64,000 bases of DNA, from assembly GCA_017427945.1 (NCBI GenBank), contig JAFRRT010000013.1, positions 1 through 64,000 on the forward strand, written 5' to 3'. The DNA is from Muribaculaceae bacterium. GTDB lineage: Bacteria; Bacteroidota; Bacteroidia; Bacteroidales; Muribaculaceae. The position numbers and the translations under genes were made by a program. Below are positions 54,137 through 64,000 of this stretch, piece by piece (position 1 is the stretch's first letter; the number at the start of each line of letters is the position of its first letter). The notes under the pieces were generated by a model. The model was not told where the DNA came from. It was given only the letters and a program-made list of their open reading frames with translations, and did no database searches.

Positions 54137-54138
54137 CT

Positions 54139-54166
54139 GAGGACTAAAAACTAAGGACTAAGGACT
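54139..54166 (+). repeat. Heptamer GGACTAA repeats in the atoD-kal gap
   Basis: Degenerate tandem GGACTAA units (GGACTAA, AACTAA, GGACTAA, GGACTGA) fill most of the 34-nt gap. Confidence 0.6.
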
Positions 54167-54170
54167 GACA

Positions 54171-54560
54171 ATGGAATACAAGACAATGATCAGACTGCGC
54201 ATGAGCGCAAAGGATGCCCACTACGGGGGCAACTTGGTTGACGGAGCCCACATGGTTCACTTGTTTGGTGACGTGGCTACCGAGCTCTTGATTATGCGTG
54301 ATGGCGACGAGGGCCTGTTCTGCGCCTATGACAATATCGAGTTCCTGGCTCCCGTCTATGCCGGTGACTTCATCGAGGCCGAGGGCTGGATTGACCGTGA
54401 AGGCAACACCTCGCGTCACATGATGTTTGAAGCCCGCAAGGTGGCTCAGGCACGTCCCGATATCAGTGCATCGGCTGCCGACATCCTCGAAGAGCCCGTT
54501 GTGGTATGCCGCGCATCAGGCACCTGTGTAACTCCTAAAGACTGCCAGAGGAAAGGATAA
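54171..54560 (+). CDS. kal: 3-aminobutyryl-CoA ammonia lyase
   Basis: A 129-residue hotdog-fold protein: [32 protein letters not shown] (about 5-36) and the [27 protein letters not shown] segment (about 65-92). It eliminates ammonia from 3-aminobutyryl-CoA to give crotonyl-CoA in lysine fermentation. Length (about 130 residues) and location between atoD and kce match the known kal. It ends 3 nt before kce. Confidence 0.92.
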   Translation: MEYKTMIRLRMSAKDAHYGGNLVDGAHMVHLFGDVATELLIMRDGDEGLFCAYDNIEFLAPVYAGDFIEAEGWIDREGNTSRHMMFEARKVAQARPDISASAADILEEPVVVCRASGTCVTPKDCQRKG

Positions 54561-54563
54561 ATT

Positions 54564-55397
54564 ATGGACAAACTGATTATCACTGCCGCCATTTGCGGCG
54601 CCGAGGTCACAAAGGAGCAGAATCCTAATGTGCCCTATACCGTTGAAGAAATCGTTCGCGAGGCCAAGTCGGCTGTCGATGCTGGTGCTGCCATCGTTCA
54701 CCTGCACGTGCGTTGGGATGACGGTACGCCTACTCAGGACCGTGGCCGTTTCCAGGAGTGCGAAGAGGCCATCCTCAAGGTGTGCCCCAATGTCATCCTT
54801 ATCCCCTCGACCGGTGGTGCTGTGGGCATGACGCCCGATGAGCGTCTGCAATCGACCGACACTACGCCGCTGCCCGAAATGGCAACGCTCGACTGCGGTA
54901 CCTGCAACTTCGGCGACGAGATTTTCGACAACACCATGCCCACCATGCGTGCCTTTGGCAAGCGCATGATGGAGCGCGGTATCAAGCCCGAGTATGAGTG
55001 CTTTGAGATGGGTCACCTCGACACCATCCTGACCATGGCACGCAAGGGTGAGGTGCCCGGAGCACCCATGCAGTTCAACTTTGTGCTGGGCGTGCCCGGT
55101 TGCACCCCCGCCACCGTTGCTAACCTGTGCTGGCTCGTCAACGGCATCCCCGCTGGCTCTACCTGGACGGTAACCGGCGTTGGCCGTCATGCCTTCCCGA
55201 TGGCTGCCGCAGCTATCGCCATGGGCGGTAACGTGCGCGTAGGTTTTGAGGACAACCTATACCTCTCTAAGGGCGTGCTCGCCAAGAGCAACGGCGAACT
55301 CGTCGAGAAGGTGGTGCGCCTTGCCAACGAGCTGGGTCGTCCCATTGCCACCAGCGACGAGGCCCGCGAAATCCTGGGTCTCCCCAAGCGTAACTAA
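54564..55397 (+). CDS. kce: 3-keto-5-aminohexanoate cleavage enzyme
   Basis: A 277-residue BKACE (DUF849) enzyme: AGAAIVHLHVRWDDGTPTQD (about 40-59, zinc-binding HxH), ECFEMGHLDTI (about 145-155) and the TIM-barrel ending VGFEDNLYLSKGVLAKSN. It joins acetyl-CoA and 3-keto-5-aminohexanoate to give 3-aminobutyryl-CoA and acetoacetate, which feed Kal and the CoA-transferase. It begins 3 nt after kal. Confidence 0.94.
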   Translation: MDKLIITAAICGAEVTKEQNPNVPYTVEEIVREAKSAVDAGAAIVHLHVRWDDGTPTQDRGRFQECEEAILKVCPNVILIPSTGGAVGMTPDERLQSTDTTPLPEMATLDCGTCNFGDEIFDNTMPTMRAFGKRMMERGIKPEYECFEMGHLDTILTMARKGEVPGAPMQFNFVLGVPGCTPATVANLCWLVNGIPAGSTWTVTGVGRHAFPMAAAAIAMGGNVRVGFEDNLYLSKGVLAKSNGELVEKVVRLANELGRPIATSDEAREILGLPKRN

Positions 55398-55449
55398 AAC
55401 AAAAACAATTCAAATAATTAATCGTTTAACTATTAAACCTATTAAAAAA

Positions 55450-56523
55450 ATGCAGAAACACGGAAACAGATTCGGTACTCACCGCGTCATTGAACCCAAG
55501 GGCGTTCTTCCTCAGCCCGCCAACAAGCTGGACAATAACATGGACGAGATCTACGACAACGAGATTCTCATCGATGTACAGACACTGAATATTGACTCCG
55601 CTTCATTCACCGACATTCACAACTATGCTAAGCAGCAGGCCAAGGATCCCAACAACGAGGCCGAGGTGATGGAAGAGATCAAGAAGGAGATGCTCCTTAA
55701 CGTTGAGTTGCAGGGCAAGCACCGTAACCGCCGTACCGGTTCGGGTGGTATGCTCCTGGGTAAGGTAGAGAAGATCGGTGACGCCCTTAAGGGTAAAATC
55801 GACCTGCAGGAGGGCGACCGCATCGCTACCCTCGTTTCACTGTCGCTGACCCCGCTGCGCATCGACGAGATCCTTGAGATCCGTGCCGATGTTGACCAGG
55901 TGGACATCAAGGGTAAAGCTATCCTGTTCGAGAGCGGCATCTATGCCAAGATACCCGATGACATGCCCGAGAAACTGGCGTTGAGCGCACTCGACGTTGC
56001 AGGTGCTCCCGCACAGACTGCAAAACTGTGCCAGTATGGCCAGAACGTTGTGGTATTGGGCGCAGGTGGTAAGAGCGGTATGCTCTGCTGCTACGAGGCC
56101 AAGAAGCGCGTAGGCGTTACCGGTAAGGTAATCGGTCTCGCCAACAGCCCCAAGTCAACCCAGCGCATCAAGGACCTCGGCTTCTGTGACGTGGTCGAGA
56201 GCGTTGCTGGTATGACTCCTGTTGAGGTGTATGAATTGGTGAACAAACTGACCGACGGCAAGATGGCCGACGTAACCATCAACTGCGTAAACGTGCCCGA
56301 TTGCGAGATGACCGCTGTGCTTTGCACCAGGGACGACGGTGTCGTTTACTTCTTCTCGATGGCCACCAGCTTCACCAAGGCTGCTCTGGGTGCCGAGGGT
56401 ATCGGTGCCGACACGAACATGATTATCGGTAACGGCTACACCAAGGGCCATGCCGACTTTACCCTGCAGGAGCTGCGCGAGTGCCCCGAGCTGCGCAAGA
56501 TCTTCGAGGAACTCTACGCTTAA
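55450..56523 (+). CDS. kdd: L-erythro-3,5-diaminohexanoate dehydrogenase
   Basis: ATG 55450 gives 357 residues beginning MQKHGNRFGTHRVIEPKG; the open frame upstream overlaps kce. A Rossmann NAD(P) site is visible: VVVLGAGGKSGML (about 197-209). It oxidatively deaminates 3,5-diaminohexanoate to 3-keto-5-aminohexanoate. No zinc-type catalytic motif of alcohol dehydrogenases is evident. It is followed 18 nt later by kamA. Confidence 0.93.
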   Translation: MQKHGNRFGTHRVIEPKGVLPQPANKLDNNMDEIYDNEILIDVQTLNIDSASFTDIHNYAKQQAKDPNNEAEVMEEIKKEMLLNVELQGKHRNRRTGSGGMLLGKVEKIGDALKGKIDLQEGDRIATLVSLSLTPLRIDEILEIRADVDQVDIKGKAILFESGIYAKIPDDMPEKLALSALDVAGAPAQTAKLCQYGQNVVVLGAGGKSGMLCCYEAKKRVGVTGKVIGLANSPKSTQRIKDLGFCDVVESVAGMTPVEVYELVNKLTDGKMADVTINCVNVPDCEMTAVLCTRDDGVVYFFSMATSFTKAALGAEGIGADTNMIIGNGYTKGHADFTLQELRECPELRKIFEELYA

Positions 56524-56541
56524 TCCATTTATCATCTGATT

Positions 56542-57825
<1,284 letters not shown>

Positions 57826-57836
57826 AATCATCCGCT

Positions 57837-57874
57837 GGTCTGTAAGGGGGCGTGAATGAACGCCCCCGCAGACC
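57837..57874 (+). other. Strong intra-operon hairpin between kamA and kamB
   Basis: GGTCTG (57837-57842) pairs with CAGACC (57869-57874), continued by GGGGGCGT (57846-57853) with ACGCCCCC (57860-57867). There is no T-run after it (GACGGGTATTTTCC). It may stop or process the transcript or protect the upstream RNA. Confidence 0.6.
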
Positions 57875-57894
57875 GACGGGTATTTTCCTGAGCA

Positions 57895-58914
57895 GTGCTT
57901 CCCTTCATCAATGAAATATTGCGTTACGATAGCCTGTCTATCGTCGGCCTGGAGAAAAATACCGGCAAGACCGAGTGCCTGAAGTATGTGCTCGACCGAC
58001 TGCCTGTCCAGACCAAACGCATCGCGGTGACGTCAATTGGCATTGATGGAGAGACGGTGGACCAGGTGACACGCACCCAAAAGCCCGAGATTGTCCTGCG
58101 CGAGGGCATGTATTTCGGCACCAGTGAGATGCACTACCGCCAACGGCGTCTGGTTTCGGAACTCATCGACGTGAGCGACCAGACCACCTCATTAGGACGC
58201 GTGGTGACTGCAAAGGCTCTCACGGGAGGTAAAATCCTCCTGTCGGGACCATCCTCGGCAATCGGCCTCAGGCGGTGGATGCAGGAGATGAATCGCTTCG
58301 ACATCGACCTAGTGGTCATCGACGGCGCCTTGTCGCGCATGAGTTCAGCATCGCCTGCTGTGAGCCAGTCATTGATACTGGCAACGGGTGCGGCCTACTC
58401 GGCCAACATGGCGACACTGGTAAGCAAGACCGCCCATGTGGTGGATCTCGTTAACCTGGAACTCACCGACGACGCTACCCGTCAACTGCTCATGCCGCTG
58501 GAAAAGGGCGTATGGTTCATCGACAAGGACGGTAACCTCCATGGCCTTGATGCCTTGACCTCATTGTCACAGGACATACGTTTCGAGGGGATTGAAGACT
58601 GCAAGACGCTCTACGTGGCAGGTGCCCTGGTAGACGGCTTCCTCGAGAAGGTGAGGAAGAACAAGAACCTCAAGCAGGTGGAACTGGTGGTGAGGGATTT
58701 TACCAAGATTTTTGTCACCCCTCAGCAGTTCAGGTTGTTCGTCAAGGCAGGAGGCACCATCAGGGTGCTGCAGCGCAGCAAACTCATAGCCGTCACCGTC
58801 AATCCCGTGTCGCCCAGCGGATATGTCCTCGACTCCGACATCCTGTGCGGCAAATTAAGCGAAGCCATCGGGCTTCCCGTTTTTGACTTATTAAAGAACA
58901 AACAGTGCAACTGA
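57895..58914 (+). CDS. kamB: Lysine 5,6-aminomutase reactivase subunit KamB
   Basis: A 339-residue protein starting at GTG 57895, the first start codon after an in-frame TGA at 57889. It contains a P-loop GLEKNTGKT (18-26) but otherwise lacks the usual features of known NTPases; parts IDLVVIDGALSRMSSASPA (about 137-155) suggest a Walker B-like strand. It lies directly before a MutS-like gene. In lysine-fermenting bacteria the kamB-kamC pair encodes proteins thought to reactivate the B12-dependent lysine 5,6-aminomutase. This is family knowledge; nothing in this sequence proves the function. Confidence 0.8.
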   Translation: MLPFINEILRYDSLSIVGLEKNTGKTECLKYVLDRLPVQTKRIAVTSIGIDGETVDQVTRTQKPEIVLREGMYFGTSEMHYRQRRLVSELIDVSDQTTSLGRVVTAKALTGGKILLSGPSSAIGLRRWMQEMNRFDIDLVVIDGALSRMSSASPAVSQSLILATGAAYSANMATLVSKTAHVVDLVNLELTDDATRQLLMPLEKGVWFIDKDGNLHGLDALTSLSQDIRFEGIEDCKTLYVAGALVDGFLEKVRKNKNLKQVELVVRDFTKIFVTPQQFRLFVKAGGTIRVLQRSKLIAVTVNPVSPSGYVLDSDILCGKLSEAIGLPVFDLLKNKQCN

Positions 58915-60248
58915 AGAATGTCATAGAATCGCCTTGCGGACTGCGCTTTATGCTCGACCATCTGGAACTGCAGTCGGGCTTTGCGCGCCGGTGGCTTCTC
59001 GACTCGTCGATGATGACCGACGGCGGGGAGATTGACGCTTGCTATGCCACGTTGCGCCGTTTTGACGATTTCGTCGAGCGGGCCGACAAGACCCACCTCG
59101 ACACGCTGCAGTTCCGCTTGCAGGGCCTTAAGGACATCCGCACAACCATCAAAAACCTCAGCCAGGGTGCGGTGCTCGATGATATCGAACTCTTTGAGGT
59201 CAAGCATCTGGCTATCCTTTCGACCGATGTGGCCAAACTGCTCAACGAACAGGGTATGGCCGATGTGGTGGAAATCCCTGCCCTTGACGAGGTCATCAGC
59301 ATCCTCGACCCCGACGGGATGAAGATAGCCACCTTTTATATATATGATTCCTATTGCGCCCAGCTCAAGGACCTGCGCAACCAGATACGCCAGAACCCCG
59401 AGCAGCAGGATGACCTTTTGCTGCAAGCCAGCGAACTGGAGGAGGGCGTGAGGAAAGACCTGAGCCGCCAGTTGCATCCCTTTGCGGCGGCTATCGAACA
59501 AGCGCAGCTTGCCTTGGCACGCATCGACGTGAATCTGGCCAAGGCGCTGCAGATGCGGCAGATGGCACTGACCTTCCCGTCAGTGTCGGCCGACGGGACA
59601 TGCCGCTATGAGGCCATGTTCCACCCGCAGGTAAAGGCGGCCCTCGCCACACGCGGCAGGGACTTCCAGCCTGTGGACATCACCTATGGTATGGCCCCCA
59701 CACTCATCACGGGTGCGAATATGGGCGGCAAGACCGTGGTACTCAAGACGTTGACCTTGTGTCAGCTGCTCTTCCAATTCGGGTTCGGCATCCCCGCGGC
59801 TTCGGCCCAAATTGCCGTGAAAGACGAGATATACTTCTGCATCGGTGACGAGCAGTCGGTCGAGAAAGGCCTGTCGTCGTTTGCCGCCGAGATGAAGAAC
59901 ATCGATGCCGTTATCAAGGCATCACGCGAGAACAAGAAACTGCTGGCGTTGATTGACGAGCCTGCACGCACCACCAACCCGACCGAAGGTGCCGCCCTCG
60001 TGTCGGCATTGCTCAAGGTGCTGACTGGCAAGGACATGAGTCTGGTCATGACAACGCATTACGATATAGAGCCGGGCGAGGCCCGCTGCCTTAGGGTGAG
60101 GGGTTTCGAGAACGGCGAGATGGATTACAGGCTTGTCGAGGTTCAGGACGGCGAGGTGCCCCACGAGGCTCTAAATATTGCTGCCAGCCTGGGCATCGAC
60201 AGCGAGTGGATAGACATGGCCCGGACCATGTTGGCCCACCCAAATTAA
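58905..60248 (+). CDS. kamC: Lysine 5,6-aminomutase reactivase ATPase KamC, MutS-like
   Basis: A 447-residue ATPase (GTG start 58905, overlapping the kamB stop by 10 nt; translational coupling). The MutS-type ATPase core is clear: Walker A GANMGGKT (270-277), an ST-type motif in DEQSVEKGLSSFAAEMK (about 311-327), Walker B LLALIDEPARTTNP (about 342-355) and TTHYD (about 383-387). DNA-mismatch domains are absent, the N-terminal part being a helical connector. It probably works with KamB to restore inactivated KamDE. The gene ends 31 nt before kamD. Confidence 0.84.
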   Translation: MQLKNVIESPCGLRFMLDHLELQSGFARRWLLDSSMMTDGGEIDACYATLRRFDDFVERADKTHLDTLQFRLQGLKDIRTTIKNLSQGAVLDDIELFEVKHLAILSTDVAKLLNEQGMADVVEIPALDEVISILDPDGMKIATFYIYDSYCAQLKDLRNQIRQNPEQQDDLLLQASELEEGVRKDLSRQLHPFAAAIEQAQLALARIDVNLAKALQMRQMALTFPSVSADGTCRYEAMFHPQVKAALATRGRDFQPVDITYGMAPTLITGANMGGKTVVLKTLTLCQLLFQFGFGIPAASAQIAVKDEIYFCIGDEQSVEKGLSSFAAEMKNIDAVIKASRENKKLLALIDEPARTTNPTEGAALVSALLKVLTGKDMSLVMTTHYDIEPGEARCLRVRGFENGEMDYRLVEVQDGEVPHEALNIAASLGIDSEWIDMARTMLAHPN

Positions 60249-60279
60249 CAACGATATCACACTATATACTATATACACT

Positions 60280-61836
60280 ATGCAAAAGAGCAAGTTAGGA
60301 TTAGATTTTGAAAAAGTGGAGTACGCTCGTGGACTCGCCAAAGGCATTGCCGAGGATGTGCAGGCTTTTGTAGAGCAATACACGACGGTTGCCGTGGAGC
60401 GTACCCTGTGCCGCCTGATGGGAATTGACGGCGTTGATGACAATGACGTGCCGCTGCCTAATGTTGTGGTAGAGGCATTGAAAGACAAGGGTGTGCTGAA
60501 CGAAGGTGCCTTGTTCTTCATCGCTAACGCCATGATTCAGACGGGAATGAAGCCGCAGCAGATTGCCGAGAAGGTCGCTGCAGGCGAGTTGGATATCACC
60601 AAGGTTGTCACCCGTGACCAGGCGCAGATTGCCGCTGTGCTGCAGCCCGTCATCGATGAGAGCATGACGCGCATACGCACTCGTCGCGCACGCCGAGAGC
60701 ATTATCTCGAGACCATTGGCGAGGGTCCCAAGCCTTACCTTTACATTATCGTGGCAACGGGTAACATCTATGAGGATGTGGTGCAGGCTCAGGCCGGTGC
60801 CCGCCAGGGAGCCGATGTCATTGCCGTGATTCGTACCACGGGCCAGAGCCTTTTGGACTATGTGCCCTATGGCGCAACGACCGAGGGCTTCGGCGGCACT
60901 TTTGCCACCCAGGAGAACTTCCGCATCATGCGTAAGGCGCTTGATGAGGTGGGCGAGGAGCAGGGCCGTTACATCCGCCTGTGCAACTATTGCTCAGGTC
61001 TGTGTATGCCCGAGATTGCCATCATGGGTGCTTTCGAGGGTCTGGACGTGATGCTGAACGATGCCCTGTATGGCATCCTCTTCCGCGACATCAATATGCA
61101 GCGAACTCTCATCGACCAGTATATGAGCCGTATTATCAACGGTTTTGCTGGCGTTATCATCAATACGGGTGAGGACAACTACCTGACAACCGCCGATGCG
61201 GTCGAGGCTGCCCACACGGTGCTGGCTTCGGACCTCATCAACGAGCAGCTGGCCCTCATGGCCGGTCTGCCCGAGGAGCAGATGGGATTGGGCCACGCCT
61301 TTGAGATGGACCCGATGCTCGAGAACGGTTTCCTGCTGGAGCTGGCTCAGGCACAGATGACACGCGAAATCTTCCCCAAGGCTACGTTGAAGTACATGCC
61401 CCCCACGAAGTTCATGACGGGCAATATCTTCCGTGGTCATATCCAGGATGCCCTGTTCAACATGATTGGCATCTGGACCCACCAGGGTATCCAGCTGTTG
61501 GGTATGCCCACCGAGGCTATCCACACGCCGTTCATGAGCGACCGCTACCTCTCTATCGAGAATGCCAAATATATCTTCAACAATATGAAGAGCATTGGCG
61601 AGGAGATGCAGTTTGTCGAGGGCGGCATCTGCCGCAACCGTGCCAAGGAGGTCCTGGGCAACACCATCAAGTTGCTTGAGGAAATCACCAAGGAAGGCTT
61701 GTTCACCGCCCTTGAAAAGGGTATCTTCGGCGATGTGAAACGTCCCAAGAACGGCGGTAAGGGCCTGCAGGGAGTTACCATGAAGGGAGAGAACTACTAC
61801 AACCCGTTTGTGGAACTGATGAAAGGCAAGAGATAA
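60280..61836 (+). CDS. kamD: Lysine 5,6-aminomutase alpha subunit
   Basis: A 518-residue TIM-barrel alpha subunit of the B12/PLP-dependent D-lysine/beta-lysine 5,6-aminomutase: KVVTRDQAQIAAVLQPVID, YIIVATGNIYEDVVQAQAGARQGADVIAVIR (about 152-182), IRLCNYCSGLCMPEIAIMG (about 232-250) and FAGVIINTGEDNYLTTADAVE (about 288-308). With KamE it moves the terminal amino group of beta-lysine from C6 to C5. Full family length. It is followed by kamE after 33 nt. Confidence 0.95.
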   Translation: MQKSKLGLDFEKVEYARGLAKGIAEDVQAFVEQYTTVAVERTLCRLMGIDGVDDNDVPLPNVVVEALKDKGVLNEGALFFIANAMIQTGMKPQQIAEKVAAGELDITKVVTRDQAQIAAVLQPVIDESMTRIRTRRARREHYLETIGEGPKPYLYIIVATGNIYEDVVQAQAGARQGADVIAVIRTTGQSLLDYVPYGATTEGFGGTFATQENFRIMRKALDEVGEEQGRYIRLCNYCSGLCMPEIAIMGAFEGLDVMLNDALYGILFRDINMQRTLIDQYMSRIINGFAGVIINTGEDNYLTTADAVEAAHTVLASDLINEQLALMAGLPEEQMGLGHAFEMDPMLENGFLLELAQAQMTREIFPKATLKYMPPTKFMTGNIFRGHIQDALFNMIGIWTHQGIQLLGMPTEAIHTPFMSDRYLSIENAKYIFNNMKSIGEEMQFVEGGICRNRAKEVLGNTIKLLEEITKEGLFTALEKGIFGDVKRPKNGGKGLQGVTMKGENYYNPFVELMKGKR

Positions 61837-61869
61837 TATTACATCACAAGGTTACGATATACTACGATT

Positions 61870-62658
61870 ATGAGCGAAGGATTATATAGCATGGAAGCTA
61901 AGGATTTTGACAAAACCTTAGACTTCACCAAGATTAAGCCATACGGCGACACCATGAACGACGGCAAGGTGCAGATGAGCTTCACGCTGCCTGTGCCTTG
62001 TGGTGCCGAGGCTGTGGAGGCCGCCAAGCAACTGATCCGCAAGATGGGTCTGGAGAATCCCAGCGTGGTGTTCTACAAAGAACTGACGCCCGGTTTCACC
62101 TTCTTCAACTGCTACGGCAGCTGTACCCACACGGTGGATTACAGCACCATCTACGTTCCCAAAGTGGAGAGCGACACGATGGACATGTATGAGACCGACG
62201 AGTACATCAAGGAGAACATCGGCCGAAAGATTGTCATTGTGGGTGCCTCGACGGGTACCGACGCCCACACTGTGGGCATCGACGCCATCATGAACATGAA
62301 GGGTTATGCCGGCCATTACGGCTTGGAGCGCTACGAGATGATCGAGGCCTATAACCTGGGTTCACAGGTGCCCAACGACGAGTTTATTGCCAAGGGTATC
62401 GAACTCCATGCCGATGCACTGCTCGTCTCACAGACGGTAACCCAGAAGGACGTTCACATTAAGAACATGACCGAGTTCATCGAGCTGATGGAGGCCGAGG
62501 GCCTGCGCGACAAGATGATTTGCTGCTGTGGCGGTGCCCGTGTGACCCACGAGTTGGCCAAGGAGCTGGGCTTTGATGCCGGTTTCGGCATGAACACCTA
62601 TGCCGACGATGTGGCTTCGTTTGTGGTCCAGGAAATGGTCAAGAGAGGAATGAAATAA
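61870..62658 (+). CDS. kamE: Lysine 5,6-aminomutase beta subunit
   Basis: A 262-residue beta subunit. Residues about 115-260 form the B12-binding domain with the DxHxxG motif (Asp131-Ala-His133-Thr-Val-Gly136) that coordinates cobalt by histidine, then SQTVTQKDVHIKN and CCGGARVTHELAKELGFDAGFG. The first 110 residues are the PLP-side domain of the family. It binds adenosylcobalamin and starts the radical chemistry with KamD. A 40-nt gap precedes atoA. Confidence 0.95.
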   Translation: MSEGLYSMEAKDFDKTLDFTKIKPYGDTMNDGKVQMSFTLPVPCGAEAVEAAKQLIRKMGLENPSVVFYKELTPGFTFFNCYGSCTHTVDYSTIYVPKVESDTMDMYETDEYIKENIGRKIVIVGASTGTDAHTVGIDAIMNMKGYAGHYGLERYEMIEAYNLGSQVPNDEFIAKGIELHADALLVSQTVTQKDVHIKNMTEFIELMEAEGLRDKMICCCGGARVTHELAKELGFDAGFGMNTYADDVASFVVQEMVKRGMK

Positions 62659-62698
62659 TTTTTTAAACAACATAATTAATCTCAAAACACTTATTGTT

Positions 62699-63358
62699 AT
62701 GGATAAATATCAAATGAGAGAAGTCATCGCAAAACGTGCTGCAAAAGAGCTGCACGACGGCGATGTTGTAAATCTGGGAATTGGTATTCCCACGTTGATT
62801 CCTAACTATCTGCCCGAAGGCGTTTCTGTAACGCTGCAGACCGAGAACGGTGCCATGGGCATGGGTCCCTCTCCCGAAGAAGGCAAGGAGGACAAGAACC
62901 TCATCAATGCCGGTGGTGGCGCCATCACGCTGAATCCCGGTGCCTGCACTTTCGACTCGGCAACCTCGTTCGCCATCATCCGCGGCGGCCACGTGAACGT
63001 GTCGTTCCTGGGCGCTTTGCAGGTTGACGAGAAGGGTAACCTTGCCAACTGGATTATCCCCGGCAAGATGGCTCCCGGTATGGGCGGTGCCATGGACCTC
63101 GTGGTAGGTGCCAAGCGCGTGATCCTCACGATGGAGCATACCCAGAAAGGCAACCCCAAGATTTTGAAAGAGTGCACGCTGCCTCTTACCGCTGCCGGCC
63201 AGGTGAACATGATTATCACCGAGATGGGTGTGATGGACATCACCCCCGAGGGCATCGTGCTGCGTGAGCTCCATCCCGAGTTCACTGTCGAGGATGTGCA
63301 GGCTGCTACCGAGGCCAAGCTCATCATCTCGCCCGACCTGAAACCTATGGATGTTTAA
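62699..63358 (+). CDS. atoA: Acetate/acetoacetate CoA-transferase beta subunit
   Basis: A 219-residue class I CoA-transferase beta subunit: GDVVNLGIGIPTLIPNYLP (about 20-38), the catalytic-glutamate loop QTENGAMGMGP (about 46-56) and GKMAPGMGGAMDLVVG (about 122-137). It pairs with AtoD, whose gene lies at the opposite end of the cluster about 8.6 kb upstream, an unusual split of two subunits normally adjacent. Confidence 0.93.
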   Translation: MDKYQMREVIAKRAAKELHDGDVVNLGIGIPTLIPNYLPEGVSVTLQTENGAMGMGPSPEEGKEDKNLINAGGGAITLNPGACTFDSATSFAIIRGGHVNVSFLGALQVDEKGNLANWIIPGKMAPGMGGAMDLVVGAKRVILTMEHTQKGNPKILKECTLPLTAAGQVNMIITEMGVMDITPEGIVLRELHPEFTVEDVQAATEAKLIISPDLKPMDV

Positions 63359-63374
63359 TTCCTTGTCTGCTGTC

Positions 63375-64000
63375 ATGGAATATGATTTCTTGAAAATTGA
63401 GCGTAACGAGGGTGTTACCGTGATGAAAATCTCGGCGCCCAAGTCGCTGAACGCGCTCAATTCCACCATCCTGAAGGAGATTGACGCCTTTATCGGCTCG
63501 CTGGATGCCACAACGCGCGTGCTCATCATCACGGGCGATGGCGAGAAGTCCTTTGTCGCCGGTGCCGACATCTCCGAGATGGCTCACCTTAACGAGCCTC
63601 AGGGCACCGAATTCGGCCGTCTGGGCGCACAGGTGTTCCGCAAAATCGAGGTTTTGCCCATCCCCGTCATTGCTGCTGTCAATGGTTTTGCCCTGGGTGG
63701 CGGCTGTGAGCTGGCGATGGCTTGCGACATCCGCATCGCGTCGAGCAAGGCCAAATTCGGCCAGCCCGAGGTCGGTTTGGGTATCATCCCGGGCTTCTCG
63801 GGCACCTATCGTTTGCCCAAACTCATCGGCCAGGGCTATGCCAAGGAGATGATTTACACGGGCAAGGTCATCCGTGCCGACGAGGCTCTACGCATAGGCC
63901 TGGTCAATGCCGTTTATGAGCCTGAGGAACTGATGGACAAGGCCATGGAGATGGCTGCCATGATGCTCAAGAACGCTCCCGTGGCCATCAGCCTTGCCAA
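63375..64000 (+). CDS. Crotonase-family enoyl-CoA hydratase, 3' end outside window
   Basis: From ATG 63375 the frame stays open to the window edge, giving 208 residues; the family is about 260. Motifs: PKSLNALNSTILKEID, VAGADISEM (oxyanion A/D motif, about 62-70), NGFALGGGCELAMACDIRIAS (about 99-119) and GQPEVGLGIIPGFSGTYRLP, with the two catalytic glutamates (about 109 and 129). Likely a crotonyl-CoA hydratase (3-hydroxybutyryl-CoA dehydratase), linking crotonyl-CoA to acetoacetyl-CoA. It follows atoA after 16 nt, so it belongs to the operon. Confidence 0.9.
   Translation, partial: MEYDFLKIERNEGVTVMKISAPKSLNALNSTILKEIDAFIGSLDATTRVLIITGDGEKSFVAGADISEMAHLNEPQGTEFGRLGAQVFRKIEVLPIPVIAAVNGFALGGGCELAMACDIRIASSKAKFGQPEVGLGIIPGFSGTYRLPKLIGQGYAKEMIYTGKVIRADEALRIGLVNAVYEPEELMDKAMEMAAMMLKNAPVAISLA

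Overview
The window is chromosomal DNA from an anaerobic gut- or oral-type Bacteroidales. A Muribaculaceae- or Prevotellaceae-like lineage is my best guess, but I cannot fix the family. The evidence is a type IX secretion core (porT, porP, gldKLMN), Bacteroidota promoters (TTTG, 19-20 nt, TAnnTTTG), almost no Shine-Dalgarno motifs before genes, PPi-dependent phosphofructokinase, DUF4932/DUF5106/DUF4369 proteins and BspA-type leucine-rich-repeat proteins. Genes are dense and mostly on the + strand. I see no tRNA, rRNA, insertion sequence, prophage or CRISPR array.

Layout. 1-1731 (-) is the N-terminal part of a large secreted adhesin-like protein. 2111-9187 holds the type IX secretion genes. 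9342-14039 encodes a 1565-residue secreted protein that joins a C10 cysteine protease, leucine-rich repeats and a dockerin-like tail. 14041-15277 holds rpsU with an unusual structured leader, and a candidate small RNA. 15278-31282 is mainly housekeeping: mnmA, a bifunctional nuclease, a nucleoside transporter, rsmE, kdsA, a TPR protein, a BamA/TamA-like barrel, pfp, ribE, a phosphoesterase, a SPOR lipoprotein, a zincin-like protein and dapF. 31388-36239 holds a PatB-type lyase and an iorA-iorB-aminotransferase operon for aromatic amino acid oxidation. 36329-41317 (-) has a second leucine-rich-repeat protein, an AT-rich orphan and a patatin with a barrel. 41403-44451 has rfbB, a DUF1643 protein and a HigBA-type toxin-antitoxin locus. 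44734-53228 has htpG, a small dockerin protein, OmpA, a barrel protein, a DUF4369 lipoprotein and a DPP-IV-like peptidase.

53486-64000 is a lysine fermentation operon in the order atoD-kal-kce-kdd-kamA-kamB-kamC-kamD-kamE-atoA-crotonase, the last gene cut by the window end. Together these genes turn lysine through beta-lysine, 3,5-diaminohexanoate and 3-keto-5-aminohexanoate into acetoacetate and crotonyl-CoA, the precursors of acetate and butyrate. With the ior operon, the DPP-IV-like peptidase and the secreted C10 protease, the window suggests an organism that lives partly on peptides and amino acids.

The observations most worth following are the rpsU leader (a perfect anti-Shine-Dalgarno complement about 160 nt upstream of the start codon, next to a strong hairpin), the candidate sRNA at about 14890-15010, the three-way-junction-like element at 1808-1871, the protease/repeat/dockerin fusion, and the strong hairpin inside the lysine operon just before the GTG-started reactivase genes.
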